Assembly (NCBI RefSeq): GCF_023715405.1 | Contig: NZ_JAMBOC010000005.1 | Location: 106,618-170,617 of the forward strand | DNA: 64,000 bases | Source of the DNA: Solibacillus isronensis | GTDB lineage: Bacteria; Bacillota; Bacilli; Bacillales_A; Planococcaceae | Reading direction: 5' to 3' | In this document: positions 54,890-64,000 of the stretch, in pieces | Position numbering within the stretch: position 1 is the first letter of the stretch | Layout of the letters: the number at the start of each line of letters is the position of its first letter | Made by a program: the position numbers and the translations under genes | Notes under the pieces: model-generated | Told to the model about the DNA's origin: nothing | Databases searched by the model: none | Seen by the model: only the letters and a program-made list of their open reading frames with translations

Positions 54890-55040
54890 TTTATGTTTTT
54901 CACACATACCTATTCACAGCTTATCAACATGTGGATAGCGTGCTCTGCCTGTTTAAATTAGGGGTTATCCACAAATTCACAGGCCCTATTACTATATCTA
55001 TTAATATCTTTAAATAAATAATTAATTATATAAGAGAGGT
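54890..55040. other. oriC part 2: DnaA boxes and unwinding element between dnaA and dnaN
   Basis: A perfect DnaA box at 54965-54973, one-mismatch boxes at 54910-54918, 54921-54929 and 54930-54938 (minus), then ATTCACAGGCCCTA as in Bacillus oriC. On the complementary strand TAG-TAA-TAG-ATA-TAG-like triplets follow, matching DnaA-trio elements, and then about 40 bases of nearly pure A/T (to 55030). This is the expected duplex-unwinding site. Confidence 0.9.
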
Positions 55041-55046
55041 AAACTA

Positions 55047-56183
55047 ATGAAATTTACTATTTTACGTGATCGTCTTTTAGCAGGATTAAACGATGTAATG
55101 AAAGCCGTAAGTTCCAAAACGACGATCCCTATTTTAACGGGGATTAAAATCGATGTTACAAACGAAGGTATGACGTTAACTGGTAGTGATGCAGACATTA
55201 CAATCCAGACTTTCATTCCTGTAGAAGAAAATGGCGAACAGATTATGGATATTACACAAACAGGCTCTATTGTGCTACAAGCTCGTATGTACAATGAAAT
55301 TATCCGTAAATTGCCTACTAATGAAGTGGAAATCGAAATTACAAACGGCTATGCAACTATTATCCGTTCAGGTAAATCAGAGTTCCACCTTATCGGCCTA
55401 GATGCAACGGAATATCCACAGTTACCTGAAATTGCTGCTGACCGCCAATTTACGATTCCAACAGATTTATTAAAATCAGTTATTAGAGAAACTGTATTTG
55501 CTGTAGCGACATCGGAAAGCCGTCCGGTGTTGACAGGTGTAAACTGGAAAGTTGAAGGCGATGCATTAATATGCGTTGCAACGGATAGTCACCGTTTAGC
55601 ACGTCGTAAAGTAAATCTTGAAAATTTACCAAATGATATTACTTCAGTCGTAATTCCAGGTAAAAGCTTAAATGAATTAAACAAGATTTTAGAAGACACA
55701 AATAATCCTGTTCAAATCGTACTGACAAACCAGCATGTATTATTTAAAACAGATGATGTCCTGTTCTTCTCTCGTCTTTTAGAAGGCAACTATCCGGATA
55801 CATCACGTTTAATTCCGGAAGAGTTTAAAACAATGATTACGATTAACGGAAAATCTTTATTGCAGGCAATTGACCGTGCTTCACTTTTAGCTCGTGAAGA
55901 TCGTAATAATGTCGTTCGTTTTGAAACACTGGAAAATCAAACAGTCGAAATTTCATCAAATTCACCTGAGATTGGTAAAGTCGAAGAGCAGATCCAAGTG
56001 GAAAGTCTGGAAGGTGAAACATTGAAGATTTCATTTAGTGCAAAATATATGATGGAAGCCTTAAAAGCGATTGATGGACAAGATGTAGTAATTGAATTTA
56101 CAGGTGCAATGCGCCCGTTCATCTTACGTTCTGTTGCAGATGATGCAATACTGCAATTGATTTTACCGGTACGTACTTACTAA
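55047..56183 (+). CDS. dnaN: DNA polymerase III sliding clamp (beta subunit)
   Basis: A 378-residue ring-forming clamp with three repeated domains; M-K-F-T-I-L-R-D-R-L start, C-terminal L-I-L-P-V-R-T-Y. Follows the oriC unwinding region. GAGAGG ribosome binding site. Confidence 0.97.
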   Translation: MKFTILRDRLLAGLNDVMKAVSSKTTIPILTGIKIDVTNEGMTLTGSDADITIQTFIPVEENGEQIMDITQTGSIVLQARMYNEIIRKLPTNEVEIEITNGYATIIRSGKSEFHLIGLDATEYPQLPEIAADRQFTIPTDLLKSVIRETVFAVATSESRPVLTGVNWKVEGDALICVATDSHRLARRKVNLENLPNDITSVVIPGKSLNELNKILEDTNNPVQIVLTNQHVLFKTDDVLFFSRLLEGNYPDTSRLIPEEFKTMITINGKSLLQAIDRASLLAREDRNNVVRFETLENQTVEISSNSPEIGKVEEQIQVESLEGETLKISFSAKYMMEALKAIDGQDVVIEFTGAMRPFILRSVADDAILQLILPVRTY

Positions 56184-56200
56184 AATTCAATAAAAATTCT

Positions 56201-56243
56201 AAAAGGAATGGTCTTAACTTGTTATTGAGACCTTTCCTTTTTT
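56201..56243 (+). terminator. Terminator after dnaN
   Basis: AAAAGGAA-T-GGTCT and AGACC-T-TTCCTTTT with one T-T mismatch and a T run. Ends the dnaA-dnaN unit. Confidence 0.75.
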
Positions 56244-56308
56244 ACTTATGTACGATTTTTAGGTATGATAGAATGATAAGACTTTATTTAAGTGGAGGAT
56301 GAATTACG

Positions 56309-56545
56309 TTGAATGAATTAGTAATTGATACAGAATTTATTACGCTTGGTCAAGCGCTGAAAATGACAGATACAATTAGCTCCGGCGGTATGGCAAAGTG
56401 GTTTTTAAGTGAACATGAAGTATACGTAAATGGAGAAGTGGAAGATCGCCGCGGAAAAAAATTGCGTCATGGGGATGTAATTAATATTCCTGGTGTAGGA
56501 CGTTACAAAATTGTCGATGCATTTATTGAAAACGGAGAAAATTAA
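56309..56545 (+). CDS. yaaA: S4-domain protein YaaA (RlbA)
   Basis: A 78-residue RNA-binding S4-like protein of unknown detailed role, linked to ribosome assembly. TTG start with GGAGG ten bases upstream. It lies 3 bases before recF, the standard order. Confidence 0.92.
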   Translation: MNELVIDTEFITLGQALKMTDTISSGGMAKWFLSEHEVYVNGEVEDRRGKKLRHGDVINIPGVGRYKIVDAFIENGEN

Positions 56546-56548
56546 TTA

Positions 56549-57667
56549 ATGAACATCGAGCGCTTGCAGCTAACAAATTATCGTAACTATGAATCGTTAA
56601 CACTGGATTTTTCAGATAAGATTAATGTTTTTATTGGGGAAAATGCTCAAGGAAAAACAAATGTAATGGAATCAATCTATGTACTAGCGATGGCCAAATC
56701 TCATCGTACCGCGAACGATAAAGAATTAATACGTTGGGATGCGGATTATGGTAAAATAGAAGGTGTGGTAAATAAGCGTTACGGTGGCGTTCCTATCGAA
56801 TTGACGATTTCAAAAAAAGGCAAAAAGGGCAAAATCAATCATCTTGAACAAATGAAACTAAGCAATTATATCGGACAGATGAATGTAGTAATGTTTGCAC
56901 CGGAAGATTTGAATATCGTAAAGGGCAGCCCCCAAATTCGCCGAAGATTCATCGATATGGAAATCGGACAAATTTCCCCAGTTTACTTACATGATTTACT
57001 AACATTCCAAAAGATTTTGAAACAACGTAATCATTTACTAAAAAAGAATGCGGGAAAACAATCACTCGCATCTGATGTGATGTTTGAAATTTATACAGAA
57101 CAATATGTGCAGGCGGCAATTCAAATTATCCGTAAAAGATTTCAGTTTATCGAGCTTTTACAAGATTGGGCTGAACCGATTCACTTTGGCATTTCGCGGG
57201 GATTAGAAAAGCTTGTCATAAAATACCGTCCTGTAACAGGGATGGAAGCAAGCTGGACTACTGAAGAAATGGCGGATTACTTAACAAAGAAACTAGAAGA
57301 AGTGAAGCAGCGTGAAATTGAAAGAGGCGTAACACTTATAGGTCCTCATCGGGACGATCTGCAGTTTTTTGTCAATGATTATGATGTTCAAGTATACGGC
57401 TCACAAGGGCAGCAACGCACAACGGCATTATCTTTAAAACTTGCCGAAATTGAACTTATCAAACAGGAAACGAAGGAGACTCCGATTCTTTTATTGGATG
57501 ATGTTTTATCTGAATTGGATGATTACCGCCAATCACATTTATTAAATACAATTCAAGGTGAGGTCCAGACATTCGTTACAACAACGAGTGTAGAAGGTAT
57601 TCACCATGACACAATACAGCACGCAAAATTGTTCCACGTCACACAAGGAACAATTGAACAACCATAA
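56549..57667 (+). CDS. recF: DNA replication and repair protein RecF
   Basis: A 372-residue SMC-like ATPase that helps load RecA at gaps. Walker [10 protein letters not shown], signature G-S-Q-G-Q-Q-R-T, Walker [12 protein letters not shown]. The next gene is gyrB; the remB (yaaB) gene that Bacillus subtilis has between them is missing. Confidence 0.97.
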   Translation: MNIERLQLTNYRNYESLTLDFSDKINVFIGENAQGKTNVMESIYVLAMAKSHRTANDKELIRWDADYGKIEGVVNKRYGGVPIELTISKKGKKGKINHLEQMKLSNYIGQMNVVMFAPEDLNIVKGSPQIRRRFIDMEIGQISPVYLHDLLTFQKILKQRNHLLKKNAGKQSLASDVMFEIYTEQYVQAAIQIIRKRFQFIELLQDWAEPIHFGISRGLEKLVIKYRPVTGMEASWTTEEMADYLTKKLEEVKQREIERGVTLIGPHRDDLQFFVNDYDVQVYGSQGQQRTTALSLKLAEIELIKQETKETPILLLDDVLSELDDYRQSHLLNTIQGEVQTFVTTTSVEGIHHDTIQHAKLFHVTQGTIEQP

Positions 57668-57722
57668 GTGCATTGAAATACGTAATAAAGAAGCATACTG
57701 ATAGTTATGAAAGAGTAGGTGA

Positions 57723-59654
<1,932 letters not shown>

Positions 59655-59692
59655 CATCCTTCAGCGGGTTTTCAAACACCCGCTGAAGGATG
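59655..59692 (+). promoter_or_regulatory. Strong hairpin between gyrB and gyrA
   Basis: A perfect 15-bp GC-rich stem (CATCCTTCAGCGGGT and complement) with an 8-base loop, directly after the gyrB stop codon and without a T tract. It may stabilise the gyrB message or mark a processing site, or act as a partial terminator. Confidence 0.6.
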
Positions 59693-59747
59693 CAATTATG
59701 CTTGGACATAATTGATTAGTTAGTGCAATTGGAAGGAGGTCCTTATT

Positions 59748-62246
59748 TTGTCTGACATTCAGCATGGACATATTGAATCTAGAAATATTACAACAGAAAT
59801 TAAATCATCTTTCTTAAGCTATGCGATGAGCGTTATCGTTTCGCGTGCCTTACCAGACGTACGTGATGGGCTTAAACCAGTACATCGTCGTATCCTCTAT
59901 GGTATGCAGGAGCTAGGAAATACTTCAGATAAACCATATAAAAAGAGTGCCCGTATTGTAGGGGACGTAATGGGTAAATTCCACCCTCACGGTGACTCAT
60001 CAATTTATGATGCAATGGTGCGTATGGCGCAAGACTTCAGCTACCGTTATATGCTAGTCGATGGCCATGGTAACTTTGGTTCTGTTGATGGTGACGGTGC
60101 AGCAGCAATGCGTTATACAGAATCACGTATGTCTAAAATCGCGATGGAAATGTTGCGCGATATTAACAAAGATACGATTGATTATGGACCGAACTATGAT
60201 GGCAGTGAAAATGAACCTTTAGTATTGCCGGCACGCTATCCGAATCTATTGGTGAATGGTGCTTCTGGTATCGCAGTAGGTATGGCTACAAATATACCGC
60301 CCCATCATCTTGGAGAAGTAATTGACGGTGTATTGGCAGTAGCTGATAATCCAGGTATTTCGACAGAAGAGCTAATGGAAATCATTCCAGGTCCTGACTT
60401 CCCTACAGGGGGAATTATTCTAGGGCGCAGCGGTATTCGCCGTGCATATGAATCGGGCCGTGGTTCACTGACAATTCGGGCTAAAGTAGAAATTGAACAA
60501 GCTTCAAACGGCAAAGAGACAATTTTAGTACACGAATTGCCATATCAGGTTAACAAAGCAAAACTAATTGAAAAAATTGCTGAGTTAGTTCGCGACAAAA
60601 AAATCGATGGCATTACTAATTTACGTGATGAATCAGACCGTAATGGTATGCGTATAGTGATTGAAGTACGCCGTGATGCCAATGCAAATGTCGTATTGAA
60701 CAATTTATTCAAGCAAACAGCGATGCAATCAAGCTTTGGTGTAAATATGCTTGCGCTAGTTGACGGGCAGCCAAAAGTATTAAGTCTAAAAGAAGTGCTT
60801 TATCATTACTTAGAACACCAGAAAGTAGTTATTAAACGTCGTACTGCATTCGAACTTCGAAAAGCAGAGGAACGTGCACATATTTTAGAAGGTTTACGTA
60901 TTGCGCTTGATCATATTGATGAAATTATTTCTATTATCCGAGCTTCTCGCAGCGGTGAAGAAGCAAGACCTCAATTAATGGAGCGCTTTAATTTATCTGA
61001 ACGCCAGGCACAAGCAATTTTAGACATGCGTCTTGTGCGTTTAAGCGGATTGGAACGCGAAAAAATTGAGGCTGAGTATCAGGAACTTTTAAAGTTAATC
61101 GATGAATTAAAAGCGATTTTAGCTGATGAAGCGAAAGTAGTCGAGATTATCCGCACAGAAATGACGGATATTAAAGAGCGTTACAGTGATGACCGCCGTA
61201 CAGAAATTACAGCTGGCGGCTTAGAAATGATTGAAGACGAAGATTTAATTCCTCGTGAAAACTCGGTACTTACATTAACACATAACGGTTATATTAAACG
61301 TTTAGCTGCAAACACGTACCGCTCGCAAAAACGCGGTGGCCGTGGTGTACAAGGTATGGGAACGAATGAAGATGACTTCGTAGAACATTTATTATTCACG
61401 TCTACACACGATACAATTCTTTTCTTCACTTCAAAAGGGAAAGTATTCCGTGCAAAAGGATATGAAATTCCGGAGTTCGGTCGCCAAGCGAAAGGGCTGC
61501 CAATTGTAAACTTACTTAATATTGATAAAGGTGAGCATGTTACAGCAATGATTCGCGTAACAGAATTTAAAGAAGATGCTTACTTTATCTTTACTACAAA
61601 AACTGGGGTAACAAAGCGTACACCTGTTGATCAGTTTGCAAATATCCGTACGAATGGTTTAATCGCCATTACATTACGTGAAGATGATGATTTAATTTCT
61701 GTTCACTTAACGGATGGCACAAAGGAAATTATTATCGGTACAAGCGATGGTATGTTAGTACGATTTAAAGAGGACGATATTCGTTCGATGGGTCGTTCGG
61801 CTGCCGGGGTACGCGGTATTAAACTTCGTGAAGGTGACTTTGTAGTAGGAATGGAAATTCTTGAGCCAGGTCAGGAAATTTTAGTTGTCACTGAAAATGG
61901 TTACGGTAAGCGTACATCTGAATCCGAATACCGTTTACAAAGCCGTGGCGGGTTAGGTCTGAAAACGATGCAAATTACTGATAAGAACGGTAAAATGTGC
62001 GCGGTAAAGGCTGTAGATGGATCAGAAGACATTATGTTGATTACGATTAATGGGATGTTAATTCGAATGGACGTAAACGATATATCTGTTATCGGCCGTA
62101 GTACACAGGGTGTTCGCTTAATCAGACTTGCTGATGACGAATATGTAGCAACTGTGGCACGGGTGAAAAAAGAAGATGACGCTCCGGATGAAGAAGAAAT
62201 CGATTCTGAAACTGAAGAAGAGTCAAATTCAGCTATAGAAGAGTAA
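59748..62246 (+). CDS. gyrA: DNA gyrase subunit A
   Basis: An 832-residue breakage-reunion subunit. The catalytic Tyr123 in A-M-R-Y-T-E, a quinolone-determining region H-G-D-S-S-I-Y-D (81-88) with the drug-sensitive serine, and the six-bladed C-terminal domain with a G-Q-x-x-R-G-G-type box ([10 protein letters not shown]) and acidic tail. TTG start with GGAAGGAGG. Confidence 0.97.
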   Translation: MSDIQHGHIESRNITTEIKSSFLSYAMSVIVSRALPDVRDGLKPVHRRILYGMQELGNTSDKPYKKSARIVGDVMGKFHPHGDSSIYDAMVRMAQDFSYRYMLVDGHGNFGSVDGDGAAAMRYTESRMSKIAMEMLRDINKDTIDYGPNYDGSENEPLVLPARYPNLLVNGASGIAVGMATNIPPHHLGEVIDGVLAVADNPGISTEELMEIIPGPDFPTGGIILGRSGIRRAYESGRGSLTIRAKVEIEQASNGKETILVHELPYQVNKAKLIEKIAELVRDKKIDGITNLRDESDRNGMRIVIEVRRDANANVVLNNLFKQTAMQSSFGVNMLALVDGQPKVLSLKEVLYHYLEHQKVVIKRRTAFELRKAEERAHILEGLRIALDHIDEIISIIRASRSGEEARPQLMERFNLSERQAQAILDMRLVRLSGLEREKIEAEYQELLKLIDELKAILADEAKVVEIIRTEMTDIKERYSDDRRTEITAGGLEMIEDEDLIPRENSVLTLTHNGYIKRLAANTYRSQKRGGRGVQGMGTNEDDFVEHLLFTSTHDTILFFTSKGKVFRAKGYEIPEFGRQAKGLPIVNLLNIDKGEHVTAMIRVTEFKEDAYFIFTTKTGVTKRTPVDQFANIRTNGLIAITLREDDDLISVHLTDGTKEIIIGTSDGMLVRFKEDDIRSMGRSAAGVRGIKLREGDFVVGMEILEPGQEILVVTENGYGKRTSESEYRLQSRGGLGLKTMQITDKNGKMCAVKAVDGSEDIMLITINGMLIRMDVNDISVIGRSTQGVRLIRLADDEYVATVARVKKEDDAPDEEEIDSETEEESNSAIEE

Positions 62247-62251
62247 TTCGA

Positions 62252-62293
62252 AAAGTAATCTAGTTAGTTTAGACTATCTAGATTACTTTTTTT
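62252..62293 (+). terminator. Terminator of gyrA
   Basis: AGTAATCTAG and CTAGATTACT around a 14-base loop, then six Ts. Confidence 0.85.
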
Positions 62294-62427
62294 GGTTGTA
62301 ATTTATTTTCCATTCGTTATAATTAACGTTAATATGAAAAAATTAGTAGTTATTTAGAAAGAGTAAATCATTGGGTGAGAATTTATCCTTACTTAATAAC
62401 CGATAACAAGCTTAAGGGGTTGTGAAA

Positions 62428-63537
62428 TTGGAAGCAATATTGATAAGAGTTGAGGAATTGCGATTAGGTAAGGTAATTGCTGAAGATATTTTTGCCAATA
62501 CACAATATCCGATTATCTACAAAAATACAAAAGTAAAACCAGAGCATTTACGTGTGTTTGAATTATTTAATTTAAAAACAGTATTAGTACATAATGAAAT
62601 CGAAGTTGAAGAACCAGAGATAATTGAAGAAAAGTTAGATAATACTTCAGTAGCATTACCGTTACAGCAACCCACAAGTTTCGAAAAGTCCTATCTTGAT
62701 GGAATCGGACAATTAAAAAAGGAATTTTTAAATTGGGAAGCTGGCGGAAGAGTAGATCTGCCAAAAGTAAGAAACATAATGATTCCGTTAATGGATATGG
62801 TTTTAGAAAATCGCTCTTATATATTTGATCTGAACAGTTATTCAAATGCAAAGGACTATTTATACCATCATTGTATTGCTACAGGTTTAATTGCAGCAGT
62901 CATTGCAAAGAAAATGGGATATGAGCGAGGGGATACAATTCAGCTTGCCATCGCCGGAATGTTAGCAGATAGTGGAATGTCGAGAATTCCTTCACGTATA
63001 CGGGATAAGAAAAGCGTTTTAACAGAATCCGAATTTGGAGAAGTAAGAAAACATCCTTACTATAGTTACTTACTAATTAAAAACGTAACGGCTATAAAGG
63101 ATATTATGAAAGTAGCTGTTTATCAGCACCATGAACGTTTGGATGGCAGTGGCTATCCAAAAGGTGATCGTATTGGGTCTATTTCAATATTTGCCCAAAT
63201 AATTGCGGTAGCGGATGTATTCCATGCGATGACTAGTGAACGTATGTATCGTTCAAAGCAATCTCCTTTCAAAGTAATCGAAATGATTAAGGAAGAGGAG
63301 TTTGGAAAATTTGATATTAAAGTTGTTCAAGCTTTAATGAATATTGTCGTTGATCTACCAATAGGAACAAAAATTGAATTATCTAATTTAGAGCTGGGCG
63401 AAGTAATGTTCATCAATAAATATTCACCTACACGTCCACTTGTAAAATTAACACGTACAGGAGAAATTGTGGATCTTTCTTCTAATAGAAGTTTCTATAT
63501 TTCGCGTGTCATTACTCAAGGATATAAATTGAACTAA
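62428..63537 (+). CDS. HD-GYP domain protein with altered HD motif
   Basis: A 369-residue protein: an N-terminal DUF3391-like region (1-90) and an HD-GYP domain (about 130-330). The GYP signature H-H-E-R-L-D-G-S-G-Y-P-K-G is intact, but the usual H-D-I-G-K is L-A-D-S-G-M (Ala180 in place of the metal-binding His). Active HD-GYP proteins hydrolyse cyclic di-GMP; this one may be inactive or use changed metal binding. TTG 62428 is preferred over GTG 62422 because AGGGG is eight bases upstream of the TTG. A similar gene follows gyrA in related Bacillales, from memory. Confidence 0.85.
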   Translation: MEAILIRVEELRLGKVIAEDIFANTQYPIIYKNTKVKPEHLRVFELFNLKTVLVHNEIEVEEPEIIEEKLDNTSVALPLQQPTSFEKSYLDGIGQLKKEFLNWEAGGRVDLPKVRNIMIPLMDMVLENRSYIFDLNSYSNAKDYLYHHCIATGLIAAVIAKKMGYERGDTIQLAIAGMLADSGMSRIPSRIRDKKSVLTESEFGEVRKHPYYSYLLIKNVTAIKDIMKVAVYQHHERLDGSGYPKGDRIGSISIFAQIIAVADVFHAMTSERMYRSKQSPFKVIEMIKEEEFGKFDIKVVQALMNIVVDLPIGTKIELSNLELGEVMFINKYSPTRPLVKLTRTGEIVDLSSNRSFYISRVITQGYKLN

Positions 63538-63549
63538 TTAATCGTTAAA

Positions 63550-63586
63550 GGGTGTTTCTTTAAAAGAAGAAATACCCCCCTTTTTA
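63550..63586 (+). terminator. Terminator of the HD-GYP gene
   Basis: GGGTGTTTCTT and AAGAAATACCC (one wobble) with a TTTTT run after three further Cs. Confidence 0.8.
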
Positions 63587-63727
63587 TATTAGTTTTGCCT
63601 GGATAAACAAACTCAAAATAAAAACAGAAAAACAATGAATAAACTATTGACGATTAGAAAATCAAATGTTATTATATATAAAGTCCTTACAAGATAACAT
63701 CTTTTGAAAGATAAATAATAAAAAGTG

Positions 63728-63756
63728 TTGACTTAAGCCTAAGGATGCTGTAATAT
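63728..63756 (+). promoter_or_regulatory. rRNA operon promoter P1
   Basis: TTGACT (63728-63733), a 17-base spacer and TAATAT (63751-63756), followed by AAAAGTTGTC. Confidence 0.75.
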
Positions 63757-63818
63757 AATAAAAGTTGTCGCATAAAAAAGAAATGCTTCAACAGCAAAAA
63801 ACTTTTCATTAAAAAGTG

Positions 63819-63848
63819 TTGACAAACAACATGAAATAATGTTAAGAT
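63819..63848 (+). promoter_or_regulatory. rRNA operon promoter P2
   Basis: TTGACA (63819-63824), an 18-base spacer and TAAGAT (63843-63848), again followed by ATAAAAGTTGTC. Tandem promoters about 91 bases apart are standard for Bacillus rrn operons. Confidence 0.8.
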
Positions 63849-63857
63849 ATAAAAGTT

Positions 63858-64000
63858 GTCACAATGACAACGCAATGAACCTTGAAAACTGAACAAGCAA
63901 CGTTAATGAAACAAGCTTCTTAAATGAAGCAAACAATAGATTCCAACTTCTAACGAAGTTGGATCGCTAGCAAAGCAAATGAGCTTTCAAACTACTTTTA
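63858..64000 (+). other. rRNA leader (pre-16S); 16S gene lies beyond the window
   Basis: The sequence CCTTGAAAACTGAACAA (63880-63896) is the boxA-like antitermination leader seen before Bacillales 16S genes. A hairpin CCAACTTC/GAAGTTGG follows near 63943-63962. No 16S sequence is reached by position 64000. Confidence 0.8.

Noticed and set aside
63858..64000. Start of the 16S rRNA gene
   Set aside because: The sequence is still leader; the conserved 16S 5' end is not reached within the window.

Overview
This window is chromosomal DNA from a low-GC, Gram-positive, spore-forming bacterium of the Bacillales. Gene content and order (rpmH-rnpA-yidC-jag-mnmE-mnmG-rsmG-noc-parA-parB on one side; dnaA-dnaN-yaaA-recF-gyrB-gyrA on the other; walRKHIJ-htrA and rlmH further left; yyaC; TTATCCACA DnaA boxes) are those of the Bacillus-type replication origin. 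The DUF4212/VC_2705-type symporter, the missing remB and the protein sequences lean towards Planococcaceae (Solibacillus/Lysinibacillus-like). The genus is an inference.

Layout. 1-10.4 kb is an accessory region: a TVP38-like membrane protein, a TetR regulator divergent from an ABC-2 type permease, an ECF sigma factor with its DUF4179 anti-sigma partner, a sodium:solute symporter operon that includes a small membrane protein not previously called, an orphan structured RNA candidate, a sulfatase and a DDAH-like hydrolase. 10.4-15.8 kb is a NatAB sodium-export ABC transporter, its NatRK-like LytTR two-component system and a diguanylate cyclase. This block is bounded by a 20-bp perfect direct repeat, one copy of which is the 3' end of rlmH, the classical SCC attachment site. 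15.8-25.4 kb is rlmH, a CxxH/CxxC protein, an HtrA protease, the walRKHIJ cell-wall signalling operon and an M23 endopeptidase. 25.7-31.9 kb is purA, dnaC (replicative helicase), rplI, gdpP and yybS. 32.4-38.1 kb is a complete ribose operon, rbsRKDACB, transcribed against the replication fork. 38.2-52.8 kb carries rpsR-ssb-rpsF, ychF, a DUF951 protein, an MscS channel, yyaC overlapping a DUF554 gene, parB/parA/noc, rsmG, mnmG, mnmE, jag, yidC, rnpA and rpmH.

oriC is in two parts: a DnaA-box array between rpmH and dnaA (about 53.0-53.3 kb) and a DnaA-box plus AT-rich unwinding region between dnaA and dnaN (about 54.9-55.03 kb). To the right are dnaN, yaaA, recF, gyrB, gyrA, a HD-GYP protein with a changed HD motif, and tandem rRNA promoters; the 16S gene itself lies beyond the window end.

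Genes near oriC are mostly co-directional with replication (minus strand to the left, plus strand to the right). Several DNA-level elements serve chromosome biology: two parS-like sites (in parB and walK), one Noc-binding-like site upstream of walR, a DnaA-box cluster around rlmH, and an abutted inverted DnaA-box pair in front of mnmE. Many genes start with TTG or GTG, chosen from Shine-Dalgarno spacing and family N-termini. I see no CRISPR array, tRNA, insertion sequence or prophage gene.
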